Assembly (NCBI RefSeq): GCF_900102025.1 | Contig: NZ_FNAU01000007.1 | Span: 1 to 64,000 of the forward strand | Direction of reading: 5' to 3' | Origin: Actinobaculum suis | GTDB taxonomy: Bacteria > Actinomycetota > Actinomycetes > Actinomycetales > Actinomycetaceae | Length of the DNA: 64,000 nucleotides | Part shown: positions 15,633-25,197 of the stretch, piece after piece | How the letters are laid out: every line of letters begins with the position of its first letter | How positions within the stretch are numbered: position 1 is the first letter of the stretch | Program-made: the position numbers and the translations under genes | The notes under the pieces: generated by a model | Databases searched by the model: none | What the model was told of the DNA's origin: nothing | What the model saw: the letters and a program-made list of their open reading frames with translations, nothing else

Positions 15633-18488
15633 GTGGACCAGAGGAAGAACGAAGACCCAGGGCAGGAAACGTTGCGCGGTGCGCAAGGCGGTGTGACGCC
15701 CGGTAGCGATACTTCGCAGGAACCACACGGGTACGACGCCGTCCGCCCGGCAACCGGCCGGCGGGCCAGAATAGAAAGCCCAGCCGAAGGCACCCAAAAC
15801 ACGCCGCCCGCGGCGGTAACCCCCGCGCCAGCAGGCGTGGACGGCCCGGCAGTACCTGCCGGCCAATCGGGACAACCCGGGCAGCCCGGGCAACCAGGGC
15901 AGCCTTATGGCCAGCCCATACAGACCGGCCAGTACGGGCATCCGGCTCAACCAGGCCAATACGGGCAACCGGCTTTCCCCGGCCAGCAGGTGCCATACGG
16001 CCAGCCCTCGCCTTACGGCCAGCCTCTGCCCTACGGCCACCAAGCACCGCCCGCGCGGCCGGGTCAACATGCCGGGCAACCCGGCCAGCCAGGCCAGTAC
16101 GGCCAACCGGGTCAGTACGGCCAGCCAGGTCAGTACGGCCAACCGGGCCAGTACGGCCAGCCGGGTCACCTGTCTGCAGCGGGGCAACAGCCGGGGCAAC
16201 AGCCCGGCCAGCCCGAACAATCCGGCCAACCTGCACTACCCGCAGGGCAAACTCCCAGTGGGGGGACTGCGCCCGGCACGCAACCGGAAACCGAGTACGA
16301 ACGTGAGCGGCGGCGTCGTCGAGCCAAACCGCCCAAGAACTTGCTCACCAACCCGGGCGCGCAACGCCGGCAAAGTGAGCAGCAACGCGAAGAAAATCAC
16401 CGCAAATCCCGCAACCGTACGATTCTGGGGATTGTGTTGGTGTTTTTGGCGGTGCTACTCGGCTTTAACCTGTATTCCTCGATGCAGTGGAAGCTGGTCA
16501 ACACTTCCGAGGGCATGGAGTTACTGAAGAACGCCCAGATTGAACGGGCCGAAGTGACGGACGGCGCCAACCAGGTCAAACTGTGGTTGAAGGAAGATAC
16601 CAAGACGGTTATGCCCAACGGTCAGGAAATGCCGGTGGGTAAGCAGGTACGGTTCCAATACTTGGATCCGCAGGGCAAACAGGTAGCGGAACTGCTCGAA
16701 AAGGCCGATATTGAACGCGGATACCGTTCGATCGTGCCGCAGCAGTCCTTCCTCAGCTCCCTGTTCGTGATGCTCTTCCCGGTAGTCCTGATTTTGGGCG
16801 TCTTTTATTGGATTATGCGCCAGCAGCAAAGCGGGCGCGGCCTGGGCTTACGGGACCGTAACCCAGAAGCCGAAATTCCAGACGTTACCTTTAAAGACGT
16901 AGCCGGGGAAGACGAAGCCGTACAAGAAGTTTCCGAAGTGGTCGACTTCCTCCAAAACCCAGACCGGTACGAAAAAGTGGGCGCAAAAATCCCGCGCGGC
17001 GTGCTCCTCTACGGGCCGCCCGGAACCGGTAAAACTCTGATCGCCCGCGCGGTGGCCGGAGAAGCAGACGTTCCCTTCTTCTCCATTTCTGCTTCCGAAT
17101 TTGTGGAACTGTTTGTGGGTATGGGTGCTTCGCGCGTACGCGAACTGTTCAAGACGGCGAAGAAAAAATCCCCTTCCATCATCTTCATTGATGAGATAGA
17201 CGCCGTGGGCCGCGGCCGCGGCGTTGGCATGGGCGGCGGCAATGATGAACGCGAACAAACCCTCAACCAGCTGCTCGTAGAAATGGATGGTTTTGACTCG
17301 CGCGACCAAGTAGTACTCATCGCCGCCACAAACCGGCCGGATGTGCTCGATAAAGCACTGCTACGCCCGGGCCGTTTCGACCGGCAAATCGCGGTAGATG
17401 CTCCCGACCAGAAGGGCCGCGAAGCCATTTTGCGGGTCCATGCCGAAGGGAAACCTTTGGGGCAAGACGTCGAACTTGCGGCGATCGCGAAACGCACGCC
17501 CGGGTTTACCGGCGCGGACCTCGCCAATATTCTGAACGAAGCAGCCTTGCTAGCCGCCCGGCACCACCGGGAAGTCATTACCAATGCGGACGTGGATGAA
17601 GCTTCCGATCGGGTAATGGCCGGCCCGCAGCGGCGCTCCCGAGTAATGAGCCCGGAAGACCGGCGCATGACGGCCTATCACGAAGGTGGGCACGCGCTCG
17701 CGGCAGCGGCTTTGCACCACACCGACCCGGTAACCAAGGTGACGATCTTGCCGCGTGGCCGGGCCCTCGGGTACACGATGGTCATGCCGGAAGAAGACCG
17801 CTACTCGGTTACCCGCAACCAACTGCTCGACCAGTTGACCTATGCGCTGGGCGGTTTCACCGCGGAAGAAGTGGTATTCCACGATCCTTCCACCGGGGCA
17901 TCGAATGATATTCAAAAGGCCACGGAAACGGCCCGGAAGATGGTCACCGAATACGGGATGAGCACCAAGATAGGGGCGGTACGTTTGGTACCAACCGAAC
18001 AAGAACAGGAAACCCCGGCCGCCTTGGCTAATAAGCATTCGGAAGAAGTAGCCGCAATTATCGACGCCGAAGTGCGTGAACTGCTCGAAACCGCGCACAC
18101 CGAAGCCTGGCAAATCATTAACGAAAACCGGGATGTGCTCGACCATTTGGCTGGCGTACTCCTCGAGAAGGAAACCGTGCTGGAAGCCGAACTGGCCGAA
18201 ATCTTCAAGAACGTGCGCAAAGCCCCCAAACGCGAAGTGTGGCTTTCGGACCCCAACCGGCCGGTATCCCACTTAGCGCCGATCCCGCTTCCCGAAGCCG
18301 AACCGCGCCCCGCGCCGGCCCCAACGGCACCGGCAGCGCCGGGTAGCGGCAGTGTGGCAACACCGGGAGAGGCTCCCGCACCGGGCACTGGCGCGGCGCC
18401 AACGGCAACGCCAACGCCGGCACCGGGCAGCAGTAATGCACCTGCGCCGGCACCAGAAGGAGAGCCGGAAGGAGGCACACTTGCCTAA
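15633..18488 (+). CDS. ftsH: ATP-dependent membrane zinc protease FtsH with a long Gly/Pro/Gln-rich N-terminal extension
   Basis: Membrane AAA+ protease degrading misfolded membrane and regulatory proteins. Two membrane helices (near residues 263-283 and 372-390) flank the periplasmic domain. The AAA module has Walker A GPPGTGKT (about residue 461), Walker B IIFIDEID and the second region of homology. The protease site HEGGH starts at His683. Most bacterial FtsH begin a few residues before the first helix; here about 260 residues precede it, including repeated [11 protein letters not shown] units around residues 75-185. The C-terminal tail is Pro/Ala rich. GTG at 15633 directly follows the hpt stop with GGAGG ahead, so the extension is probably translated. 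folE starts inside its last codons. Confidence 0.93.
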   Translation: MDQRKNEDPGQETLRGAQGGVTPGSDTSQEPHGYDAVRPATGRRARIESPAEGTQNTPPAAVTPAPAGVDGPAVPAGQSGQPGQPGQPGQPYGQPIQTGQYGHPAQPGQYGQPAFPGQQVPYGQPSPYGQPLPYGHQAPPARPGQHAGQPGQPGQYGQPGQYGQPGQYGQPGQYGQPGHLSAAGQQPGQQPGQPEQSGQPALPAGQTPSGGTAPGTQPETEYERERRRRRAKPPKNLLTNPGAQRRQSEQQREENHRKSRNRTILGIVLVFLAVLLGFNLYSSMQWKLVNTSEGMELLKNAQIERAEVTDGANQVKLWLKEDTKTVMPNGQEMPVGKQVRFQYLDPQGKQVAELLEKADIERGYRSIVPQQSFLSSLFVMLFPVVLILGVFYWIMRQQQSGRGLGLRDRNPEAEIPDVTFKDVAGEDEAVQEVSEVVDFLQNPDRYEKVGAKIPRGVLLYGPPGTGKTLIARAVAGEADVPFFSISASEFVELFVGMGASRVRELFKTAKKKSPSIIFIDEIDAVGRGRGVGMGGGNDEREQTLNQLLVEMDGFDSRDQVVLIAATNRPDVLDKALLRPGRFDRQIAVDAPDQKGREAILRVHAEGKPLGQDVELAAIAKRTPGFTGADLANILNEAALLAARHHREVITNADVDEASDRVMAGPQRRSRVMSPEDRRMTAYHEGGHALAAAALHHTDPVTKVTILPRGRALGYTMVMPEEDRYSVTRNQLLDQLTYALGGFTAEEVVFHDPSTGASNDIQKATETARKMVTEYGMSTKIGAVRLVPTEQEQETPAALANKHSEEVAAIIDAEVRELLETAHTEAWQIINENRDVLDHLAGVLLEKETVLEAELAEIFKNVRKAPKREVWLSDPNRPVSHLAPIPLPEAEPRPAPAPTAPAAPGSGSVATPGEAPAPGTGAAPTATPTPAPGSSNAPAPAPEGEPEGGTLA
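15860..16230 (+). repeat. 18-bp GQYGQP-type repeats in the ftsH N-terminal extension
   Basis: Units such as GGTCAGTACGGCCAACCG recur with synonymous variation, clearest at 16090-16170 where at least four near-identical copies are adjacent. They code for Gly-Gln-Tyr-Gly-Gln-Pro and look prone to slippage in 18-base steps. Confidence 0.85.
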
Positions 18489-19167
18489 GAAAAATCAACA
18501 AGAACCAGGGCCGAAAACCCACGGTGCTGCGCGGCAGGGCGAACCAGCACCAGCTGCCGCGGCAAAGCCAGGCGCGCCGCAAAACGCTTATACGGGAACG
18601 CGGCCCGTTGACGGGCCGCGCATCGAAGCCGCAGTGCGCGAGATTCTGCGTGGCATTGGGGAAGATCCAGACCGCGAAGGTTTGCGCGATACGCCGGGCC
18701 GGATCGCCCGGGCCATGGCAGAAGTATTCGCGGGTATCGGCCACGATCCGGACGTAGTGCTGGACGCCCAGTTCGACGTCGGTTTCCATGAAATGGTGAT
18801 CGTGCGAGATATCGAATTCCAGTCCGTATGTGAACACCACATGTTGCCTTTCTACGGCACCGCGGCCGTGGTCTACATTCCCGGCCCCGCGGGCAAAGTG
18901 ACGGGATTATCGAAACTAGCCCGGCTGGTGCAAGGCTATGCCCGCCGCTTGCAGGTACAAGAACGGCTCACTACCCAAATTGCGGACGCCCTCATGCACC
19001 GGCTGGGCGCGGCCGGTGCCCTGGTGATTATCAAAGCCGAACACATGTGCATGACCATGCGGGGAGTACGGAGCCAAGGTGCTACCACGGTTACGTCTGC
19101 GGTACGCGGGCAGCTACGCAAAGCCAGCACCCGCGCCGAAGCGATGAGCCTCATCGAAGGTACATAA
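18481..19167 (+). CDS. folE: GTP cyclohydrolase I
   Basis: First step of folate synthesis: GTP to 7,8-dihydroneopterin triphosphate. Zinc ligands appear in [10 protein letters not shown] and [10 protein letters not shown], with the conserved [10 protein letters not shown] between. The start is TTG at 18481 because GGAGG ends five bases upstream; it overlaps the last eight bases of ftsH, giving 228 residues. The first 35 residues are a low-complexity Pro/Ala/Gly leader not expected for the family. folP follows 51 bases later after a stop-containing duplication. The genes folE, folP and folBK form one folate operon. Confidence 0.93.
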   Translation: MPKKNQQEPGPKTHGAARQGEPAPAAAAKPGAPQNAYTGTRPVDGPRIEAAVREILRGIGEDPDREGLRDTPGRIARAMAEVFAGIGHDPDVVLDAQFDVGFHEMVIVRDIEFQSVCEHHMLPFYGTAAVVYIPGPAGKVTGLSKLARLVQGYARRLQVQERLTTQIADALMHRLGAAGALVIIKAEHMCMTMRGVRSQGATTVTSAVRGQLRKASTRAEAMSLIEGT

Positions 19168-19200
19168 ACCTCGAAGGTAAATAAGCTCAGGTAAATAAGC
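19154..19200 (+). repeat. Duplicated folE 3' end including the stop codon
   Basis: TCGAAGGTACATAAACC (holding the TAA stop) is followed by TCGAAGGTAAATAAGCT and then CAGGTAAATAAGCCC: a 17-base unit repeated with drift. It fills the folE-folP gap. Confidence 0.75.
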
Positions 19201-19218
19201 CCAAGGAGAGCAGAGTTT

Positions 19219-20403
19219 ATGGAGATTTTCGGAGGCCCCCGCACCCGCGTGATGGGTATCGTCAACGTGACCCCGGATTCGTTTTCCGACGGCGGGGCGT
19301 GGGATACTCCCACCAAAGCCATTGCGCATGCCCGCCGGCTTGTAGCCCGCGGCGCAGACGTGATCGATATTGGCGGGGAATCCACCCGGCCCGGTGCGAA
19401 AATCCTCAGCTGGGAAGAAGAGTGGGCGCGGATCAAAACCGTGGTAGAAACCTTGGCCCCAGAAATCCCTATCTCCGTAGACACCTACCATGCCCAAACC
19501 GCGGCGCGGGCCGCGCGCGCCGGCGCGGCCATTATCAATGACGTGACCGGCGGGCAAGGCGATAGCGAAATGTTCGGCGTCGTCGCCCAAGCGGCACAAG
19601 AATACGGCACCGCCTACATTTTGCAGCACGGGCGCGGCAACGCCCAAGAAATGAACGCGCGGGCCAACTACACGAATATTGCCGCGGAAGTAAAAGCCGA
19701 AGTATGCGCCCGGCTAGAACTAGCTATAGCCGCCGGGATTCCGGCCGAAAAAATCATTTTGGACCCCGGCTTCGGCTTCGCCAAAACCGGCCGGCAAGAC
19801 TGGCAACTAGCCGCCCACATCGAACCCTTCCTCAGTTTGGGCTACCCGGTACTAATCGGCGTTTCGCGCAAACGCTTCCTCGCCGCCACCGAAACCCGGC
19901 CCGGTAACACCCGGCTCGGCGATACCCGGCCTGGCGATACCCGTACCGGTGATACTCTCCCAAGCGATAGCAGCCAAGGTGCGGCCCACCAAGGTGACGC
20001 CGCGCCAGCGGGTGGTGACGCCGCGCCAGCCGGTGCCAGCGAGGTGGCGGGTGCCAGCGGGGTGGCCAATACCAGCGAGGTGGCGGGTGCTAATGCTGTG
20101 GAAACTATGGATGGGGCCACGCTTAGCGCGCATCCGCGCGATGCGGCCACCGCGGCGCTCACGCAATATTTTGCGGAAAAAGGGGTGTGGGCCGTGCGGG
20201 TGCACGACGTTGCTCCTTCGCGCGTTGCCACCGAAGTGGTGGCGAATCTTGCCGCGGAAGGCGCCTACCCGCAGATGCCCGGCACGCGGGAAGCATACGG
20301 CGCCAGTAGTTCGGGCGCTCGGTTAGTCCAGAGTCCCCAGAGCCCCGAGAGTTCCCAGAGACCCCGGAGTTCCCAGAGTGCCGAAAGTGGAGGCGGGAGG
20401 TAA
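19219..20403 (+). CDS. folP: Dihydropteroate synthase with a low-complexity insertion
   Basis: Condenses p-aminobenzoate with hydroxymethyldihydropterin pyrophosphate; the sulfonamide target. Core motifs NVTPDSFSDGG and DIGGESTRPG are intact at the N-terminus, with the later GVSRKRFL. About 75 residues made of drifting TRxGDT and Ala/Gly/Val/Ser repeats (around 225-300) are inserted between GVSRKRFL and the C-terminal part (HPRDAATAAL...VWAVRVHDV). Family members are about 270-300 residues; this one has 394 because of the insertion and a repetitive tail after residue 350. GGAG precedes the ATG. The stop overlaps the folBK start (TAATG). All catalytic segments are present, so it should be active. 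Confidence 0.92.
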   Translation: MEIFGGPRTRVMGIVNVTPDSFSDGGAWDTPTKAIAHARRLVARGADVIDIGGESTRPGAKILSWEEEWARIKTVVETLAPEIPISVDTYHAQTAARAARAGAAIINDVTGGQGDSEMFGVVAQAAQEYGTAYILQHGRGNAQEMNARANYTNIAAEVKAEVCARLELAIAAGIPAEKIILDPGFGFAKTGRQDWQLAAHIEPFLSLGYPVLIGVSRKRFLAATETRPGNTRLGDTRPGDTRTGDTLPSDSSQGAAHQGDAAPAGGDAAPAGASEVAGASGVANTSEVAGANAVETMDGATLSAHPRDAATAALTQYFAEKGVWAVRVHDVAPSRVATEVVANLAAEGAYPQMPGTREAYGASSSGARLVQSPQSPESSQRPRSSQSAESGGGR

Positions 20404-21473
20404 TGGAAACCACTCGTTACGGGTACGTTTTTGATACCGTCGCGATTCACGGAGTGGAAGCGATCGGTAGCCACGGCGTTTTCGATTTTGAGCGCGAACG
20501 CCGCGTGCCCTTCCGCGCCGATATTGAAGTGTTGGTGGATGCCAGCCAGGCAGCGGCGCGCGATCAAGTGGCCGATACGGTTTCCTATGCGGATCTCGCG
20601 GCCGACGCCGAAGCTATATTGGCCGGCCCACCCGTAAACCTGATTGAAACCCTGGCGGCACGTATTGCCGAAGCGGCCCTGGCCCGCGGCGGGCTGGCCG
20701 CACAAGTAACCGTGCACAAACCCGAGGCGCCGGTAGCCCAAAAATTTACGGACGTGGCCGTTACCGTACGGCGCGATGGGCCACTACTGGCCCGCGGCAC
20801 CATCCAAGAGGTAGTACTCGGTTTAGGTGCCAACCTGGGAGAACCAGAAGCCGCTTTGGACTGGGCAATTGGCGAAATCAAAAAACTGCCCGTGCACGTC
20901 AGCGCCGTCTCGGACTATTACCGCACTGAGCCGGTACTGGATCCCGGCCAAGCCACCCAACCGGACTATACGAATGCGGTCCTCGTGCTTACTACCGCGC
21001 TCGCACCCCTAGAACTGCTTGCCGCTCTCCAAGAAATTGAGGTGCGTGGCGGGCGGGTGCGGCACACCCATTGGGGCCCGCGCACCCTCGATATCGACAT
21101 CGAAAAATTCGGGGACATTAAAAGCTCATATTGGCGCTTGCAACTGCCACACCCGCGGGCCGCTACGCGCGGTTTCGTACTCGAACCCTGGGCAGAAATA
21201 CAACCCGAAGCCGAACTAGACGGCATACCCGTACGCGAACTTGCGGCCGCGCTCGCGCGCAACACTTCTGAAACCGCACCCGCAGGCAGTGCTTCTAAAA
21301 CCGCGCCGGCGGGTAATGCTTCTGAAACCGCGCCGGCGGGTAATGCTTCTAAAACCGCGCCGGCGGGTAATGCTTCTGAAACCGCACCGGCGGGCAATCC
21401 CCGGCCGGGCGGCGCAGCGCCGCGAAGTACAGCGCCGCGAGGTAGTTCTACCCGGCCCGGAGGTGAAGCGTGA
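20403..21473 (+). CDS. folBK: Bifunctional dihydroneopterin aldolase / HPPK
   Basis: Fusion of two consecutive folate enzymes. Residues 1-125 resemble FolB (VAIHGVEAIGSHGVFDFERE). Residues 138-290 are FolK (HPPK) with VVLGLGANLGEPEAALDWA, GPRTLDIDIEKFGD and LPHPRAATRGFVLEPWAEI. The last 70 residues are a tail of nine-residue ASETAPAGN/ASKTAPAGN repeats that is not part of either enzyme. The start overlaps the folP stop, and the stop overlaps the next GTG. The fusion is common in actinobacteria; the repeat tail is not. Confidence 0.93.
   Translation: METTRYGYVFDTVAIHGVEAIGSHGVFDFERERRVPFRADIEVLVDASQAAARDQVADTVSYADLAADAEAILAGPPVNLIETLAARIAEAALARGGLAAQVTVHKPEAPVAQKFTDVAVTVRRDGPLLARGTIQEVVLGLGANLGEPEAALDWAIGEIKKLPVHVSAVSDYYRTEPVLDPGQATQPDYTNAVLVLTTALAPLELLAALQEIEVRGGRVRHTHWGPRTLDIDIEKFGDIKSSYWRLQLPHPRAATRGFVLEPWAEIQPEAELDGIPVRELAAALARNTSETAPAGSASKTAPAGNASETAPAGNASKTAPAGNASETAPAGNPRPGGAAPRSTAPRGSSTRPGGEA
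21275..21400 (+). repeat. 27-bp tandem repeat in the folBK tail
   Basis: About four copies of GCTTCTGAAACCGCGCCGGC followed by GGGTAAT, alternating Glu and Lys codons. The near identity suggests recent expansion. The unit is a multiple of three and keeps the frame. Confidence 0.9.
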
Positions 21474-22009
21474 ATCGCTCCCCCTGGTTAGTTACCTGCG
21501 GCTGGGCCATACTGGGCTTGCTGTGCGGCGAAATTGGCCGCCGGCTTCTCACCCATTCTCCGGCCAGTATTCCCCTGGCAACCTTTTTGCCGATTCTTCT
21601 AGTAGCCTGCGTGCTCGCCTGGTATGGCTGGCAAGTACGCCGGCTACGCAAAGGCGAAGAAAGCTATATCGACCGGCTCACCGCTGCCCGCGTTTATGCT
21701 TTCGCACAGGCCGCAATCCGCACCGGAGCGCTCATGTCGGGCTTTTTCGGCGTGCTCGCCCTCGCCTACGCCGTGGGGATTTCTACCGCCTGGACCAATG
21801 ACCAAACTTTGAGCGTGGCCCTGGCCTGCCTGGCCAGTATTGTGCTCACCGGCGTGGGCATCGTCGTCGAACACTGGTGCCGCATCGACCCGCGCGATGA
21901 CGAACCCGAAACCGGGCAAACCCCAGCAGTAGGCCCACAACCGGGCCCCCAGGTAGCACGAGACGCCCACCCGAAACCGAACCACCCGCTAGCACCAAAA
22001 CAGCCCTAA
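21470..22009 (+). CDS. DUF3180-family membrane protein
   Basis: Small integral membrane protein, 179 residues, with four predicted helices: about residues 5-22, 31-50, 80-100 and 109-130. A charged RRLRKGE loop lies between helices two and three, and the C-terminal tail is Pro-rich and cytoplasmic. DUF3180 proteins sit directly after folK in many actinobacteria; their function is unknown. The GTG start at 21470 overlaps the folBK stop (GTGA), so it is translationally coupled. I assign the family by position and topology. Confidence 0.75.
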   Translation: MNRSPWLVTCGWAILGLLCGEIGRRLLTHSPASIPLATFLPILLVACVLAWYGWQVRRLRKGEESYIDRLTAARVYAFAQAAIRTGALMSGFFGVLALAYAVGISTAWTNDQTLSVALACLASIVLTGVGIVVEHWCRIDPRDDEPETGQTPAVGPQPGPQVARDAHPKPNHPLAPKQP

Positions 22010-22105
22010 CCAGCACCCGCCCGTAACGCCCAGCATCCGCCCGCAGCGCCCAGCGCCCGCCCTAACGCCCGGCACCCGCCCGGCACCCGTCCGGCAGCAA
22101 CCGGC
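22004..22105 (+). repeat. Array of ~20-bp units copying the DUF3180 gene end
   Basis: The last codons plus stop (CCCTAACCAGCACCCG) are followed by CCCGTAACGCCCAGCATCCG, CCCGCAGCGCCCAGCGCCCG, CCCTAACGCCCGGCACCCG and further drifted copies. Period is 19-20 bases. Confidence 0.75.
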
Positions 22106-22195
22106 ACCCGCCCGTAACACCTCTTACCGCTCCCCAAAACGCGATTTTATGAAACGGTGCGCATGCGCGGCCCTGGAAAATGCTATTTTGGTGCC

Positions 22196-22684
22196 ATGAC
22201 GTACACACCCCTGGCGCCCGAGATCGCTTTCACCCCGGTCTCCCCGCTCTACCGGAATGTGCAGATCGTTGCCCGGGCTATTCCCTGGGGAGTATTGGCT
22301 CTCGCGCTCGCGGCCGCCTGCGCTTTCTGGTGGAAACAACCCTGGACGTGGGTTTTCCCGGCCGCAGTTGTGGTGATCGGAATTTGGCATTGTATTATCG
22401 CTGGGCGGCAAGTCAAAGCGATCGGCTACCACGAAACCGCGGAAGAACTCCTCATCTGCCGGGGTATTATGTTCCGAAACCTCTCCGTAATTCCCTATGG
22501 CCGCATGCAAACAGTAACGTTAGAAGCCGGGCCGATCCTTTCCCGGTTTGGGCTAGCCAACCTCACCTTAGAAACCGCTTCCGCGGGGAGCATGGGAAAC
22601 ATTCCGGGCCTGCCGCGCGCGGAAGCTGAACGGTTGCGCATTCGCCTCACCGATAATGCGCAGGCACGCCTGGAGGGAATCTAA
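22196..22684 (+). CDS. PH-domain membrane protein (YdbS-like, DUF304)
   Basis: Two helices near the N-terminus (about residues 28-45 and 48-66) are followed by a bacterial PH (bPH2/DUF304) domain: RQVKAIGYHETAEELLICRG...VIPYGRMQTVTLEAGPI, typical of the YdbS family. ATG at 22196 is chosen as it gives the expected size (162 residues) and a sensible N-terminus; no clear ribosome site is visible. Its stop abuts the next gene, a YdbT-like protein. The pair is widespread in Firmicutes and actinobacteria and has been linked to antimicrobial-peptide resistance in Bacillus; the role here is unknown. Confidence 0.82.
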   Translation: MTYTPLAPEIAFTPVSPLYRNVQIVARAIPWGVLALALAAACAFWWKQPWTWVFPAAVVVIGIWHCIIAGRQVKAIGYHETAEELLICRGIMFRNLSVIPYGRMQTVTLEAGPILSRFGLANLTLETASAGSMGNIPGLPRAEAERLRIRLTDNAQARLEGI

Positions 22685-24127
22685 ATGAGTACCGCGGAAA
22701 TCCCGGCGGTTCCGGAAGAACTTTGGCAACCGGTTTCGAAGTGGACGTCGGTACGCCGCGCGTTGAGCGTGCTGGCCATAATCCTTCTATGGGTGCTGGT
22801 TATATTCGTCCGAAAACTGGAAGATAAAGACAATCTGCGGGAAACCTTGGCTAGCTTTATCGAACCGATTGCCGGTTATTACTGGCTGGTTTTTGCCGGC
22901 CTAGCTGCAGTGGTGGCGGCTACGGCTCTCTACGGCTACCTGGATTGGCGGCATCGTTCCTTCGCGGTGAGCGATTCGGGGGTACACGTGCGCTACGGCG
23001 TGCTTATGAAGAAACATAAGCACATGCGCTGGGATCGTATCCAGAAAATAGATGTGCGCCGCAGATTATTTGATCGCCTCACGGGGCAGGGGAGCCTCGC
23101 GGTAGCGCCGGGTGGCATCCACCTAGAAAACTTGGAAATCGGCCTCCTTTCGGTAGCCGACTGCCAGAAACTACGCACCGAACTGCTCGCGGTGGTAGCG
23201 CGTGTGCGTGCGGGCCAAGCCCCACAAGTAGGCGACTGGGCCAGCCGTAGCGTCGAAAATGAAGGCGAGGAAATCTACCGCCTTAGCTTCTCCCGGCTGG
23301 CTGGCTCCCTGATTTTCTCTCTCACCGCGGTTTCCGGCCTATTTTCCGTAGCGATCAGTATTTGGTTGTATAAGGCGGCTGAAACCGGAGGCTTTTGGGC
23401 CCCGCTCATTTTTGCCATCACCGTGGCGATTAATATCTTCCGGAACTTCGCGCGCGCATGGGGCACCCGCGTGGCCGTAACCCCGGATGGTTTGCACATG
23501 CAATCCGGCCTGATTTCCTATCAAGCCCAAACCATTCCGCCCGGCCGTGTACATGCCGTGAAACTTTCCCAGCCGGGCCTGTGGAAATTGTTCGGCTGGT
23601 GGAAACTAGAACTCGTTACCGCCGATGGGATGAATATTACCGAGAGCGCCTCGGGAGACCCCAATAAATCCCCGCTTATTCCGGCCGGCACTCTCGAAGA
23701 AGTACTGCTTGCCACCTGGGTGCTTATGCCCGATCTGGGGGTACCGGATAGGGAAGTTTTCTTGCGGGAAGCTTTGAGCGGCAATTTCCAGGTGGCTGGT
23801 TTCGTTCCGGCCCCGCGCGCCTCGCGCTGGCTCGACCCGATCGGGTGGAAACGTTCCGGGGTTGCCCTCACCACCCGTTTGGCGGTGCTTCGGCACGGCC
23901 GGTGGTGGCGGCGTCGCCTCATCCTCGTGCTCCACCAGCACTACCAGTCTCTGGTGGCTAAGCAGGGGCCGGTGCAGCGCCAACTCGGCCTGGCAACTCT
24001 CAATTTCGCGATGGTTTCCTCCACTTTCAAAGTAGAGCAGCAGAACATGAGTTTGACGGATGTACAACAACTGCTCGAAACTGAAAACCAGGCGGGGAAA
24101 GCCGCCCGCGCGGCCGCGAACCCGTGA
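22685..24127 (+). CDS. PH-domain membrane protein (YdbT-like)
   Basis: Partner of the preceding gene, starting at the base after its stop. A 480-residue protein with helices near residues 25-44, 60-80, 208-232 and 238-258, and repeated DUF304/bPH2 domains: RSFAVSDSGVHVRYGVLMKKHKHMRWDRIQKI, VAVTPDGLHMQSGL...AQTIPPGRVHAVKL and a degenerate third copy. The RWDRIQKIDV segment is characteristic. Probable membrane complex with the YdbS-like subunit. Substrate and role are unknown. Confidence 0.82.
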   Translation: MSTAEIPAVPEELWQPVSKWTSVRRALSVLAIILLWVLVIFVRKLEDKDNLRETLASFIEPIAGYYWLVFAGLAAVVAATALYGYLDWRHRSFAVSDSGVHVRYGVLMKKHKHMRWDRIQKIDVRRRLFDRLTGQGSLAVAPGGIHLENLEIGLLSVADCQKLRTELLAVVARVRAGQAPQVGDWASRSVENEGEEIYRLSFSRLAGSLIFSLTAVSGLFSVAISIWLYKAAETGGFWAPLIFAITVAINIFRNFARAWGTRVAVTPDGLHMQSGLISYQAQTIPPGRVHAVKLSQPGLWKLFGWWKLELVTADGMNITESASGDPNKSPLIPAGTLEEVLLATWVLMPDLGVPDREVFLREALSGNFQVAGFVPAPRASRWLDPIGWKRSGVALTTRLAVLRHGRWWRRRLILVLHQHYQSLVAKQGPVQRQLGLATLNFAMVSSTFKVEQQNMSLTDVQQLLETENQAGKAARAAANP

Positions 24128-24212
24128 CGAAAGCCCGGGCATCTAGCGAGAGATCGGCAATATTATTGAGTGAAGTCTTCATTTTGTGGGAAGCCGATAT
24201 TACCCTGAACTC

Positions 24213-25088
24213 ATGTTGCATATATATGGGCCCGGTGGTGTTGGCGGGCTTATTGCCGGCGTACTTGCAAAGAATGGGCAGGATGTAGTGGTAGTAGCTA
24301 CTCCGCGTACGGCTGATGCCATCAATAACGATGGCCTGGTAATCCGTTCCAAAAAGTACGGGAATTTCTCGGTTCGAGTAAAAGCGGTTACGAAACCCGC
24401 TCGCGGCGCGCAGATCCTTCTCACCACTAAGGCATATGCGCTTGAAAACATCGCCAAAACCGTGAAGGCCGCCAACCCTTCCGAACTGGGTAGCTTGTTC
24501 AACGGTTTCGCCTTCGCCCGGCGCGTGCATGATCTCACCGAACACGAATCGTGGTGCGGAGCCATTCGCGTACTCTCCAGCCGCACCGCTCCTGGCGTGA
24601 TCGAACACACCTCGAAATTTATGCGGATCGAACTGCCCGATAGTGCCATGGATGGCGAAATTTCGCGCGTGCTCCTCGAAGGTGGGCTCGACGTCGGCTT
24701 CGGCGGCACAGAAGAACAGGTGCTGTGGCGCAAACTCCGCTCACAGTCGCTACTTGCCTTGCTGACCGCGGCCACCAACCTGCCGATCGGGGCAGCCTTG
24801 CAACGCCACCCCGACCTGGTGAAAAATGCGGCCGATGAACTGGCCCGCCTCTCCACGCTCATGGGCTTGCGGACCTCGCGCAGCGACGTCATCCAAGCTC
24901 TCACCGCTATGGACCCGGATGCCACTTCTTCGCTCGCGCGCGATGTAGCCGCCGGCAAACCTACCTCCGAACTCAAAGAGCTCGGCACCGACATCCTGGA
25001 ACTTGCCTCCCGCAACGGGATCCCAACGCCCGCGCTTGCCGTATTGGTTTCCGCCGTGGAAGACCGCGTGCGTGGCCGCCGCGCGTAG
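24213..25088 (+). CDS. Ketopantoate reductase-family protein
   Basis: NAD(P)-binding dehydrogenase of the PanE/ApbA family, which reduces ketopantoate to pantoate. N-terminal Rossmann motif IYGPGGVGGLIAGVLA, then the family's KAYALENIAKTVK segment; a C-terminal all-helical domain has RKLRSQSLLALLTAATNLPIGAAL, matching the conserved Lys-Asn/Ala helix of PanE. ATG at 24213 gives MLHIYGPGG, the expected N-terminus; the in-frame start at 24186 adds nine poorly conserved residues. With panC and panD downstream, a pantothenate role is likely, but the family has many relatives. Two genes away from panC. Confidence 0.78.
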   Translation: MLHIYGPGGVGGLIAGVLAKNGQDVVVVATPRTADAINNDGLVIRSKKYGNFSVRVKAVTKPARGAQILLTTKAYALENIAKTVKAANPSELGSLFNGFAFARRVHDLTEHESWCGAIRVLSSRTAPGVIEHTSKFMRIELPDSAMDGEISRVLLEGGLDVGFGGTEEQVLWRKLRSQSLLALLTAATNLPIGAALQRHPDLVKNAADELARLSTLMGLRTSRSDVIQALTAMDPDATSSLARDVAAGKPTSELKELGTDILELASRNGIPTPALAVLVSAVEDRVRGRRA

Positions 25089-25100
25089 CAAAGTTTTAGC

Positions 25101-25148
25101 GCACCGCGCGGCCGCGTAGGGCTTAGTACCCGCGCGGCCACGCGGTGC
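25101..25148 (+). terminator. Hairpin after the PanE-like gene
   Basis: GCACCGCGCGGCCGCG pairs with CGCGGCCACGCGGTGC (one mismatch in 16) around a 16-base loop. No long T run follows, so it may be an RNA stability hairpin instead. Confidence 0.45.
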
Positions 25149-25197
25149 GGCGGCAGGCGAGTAGCGTAGATGCGCGAGTATTGTGGGGAGCATGTTT

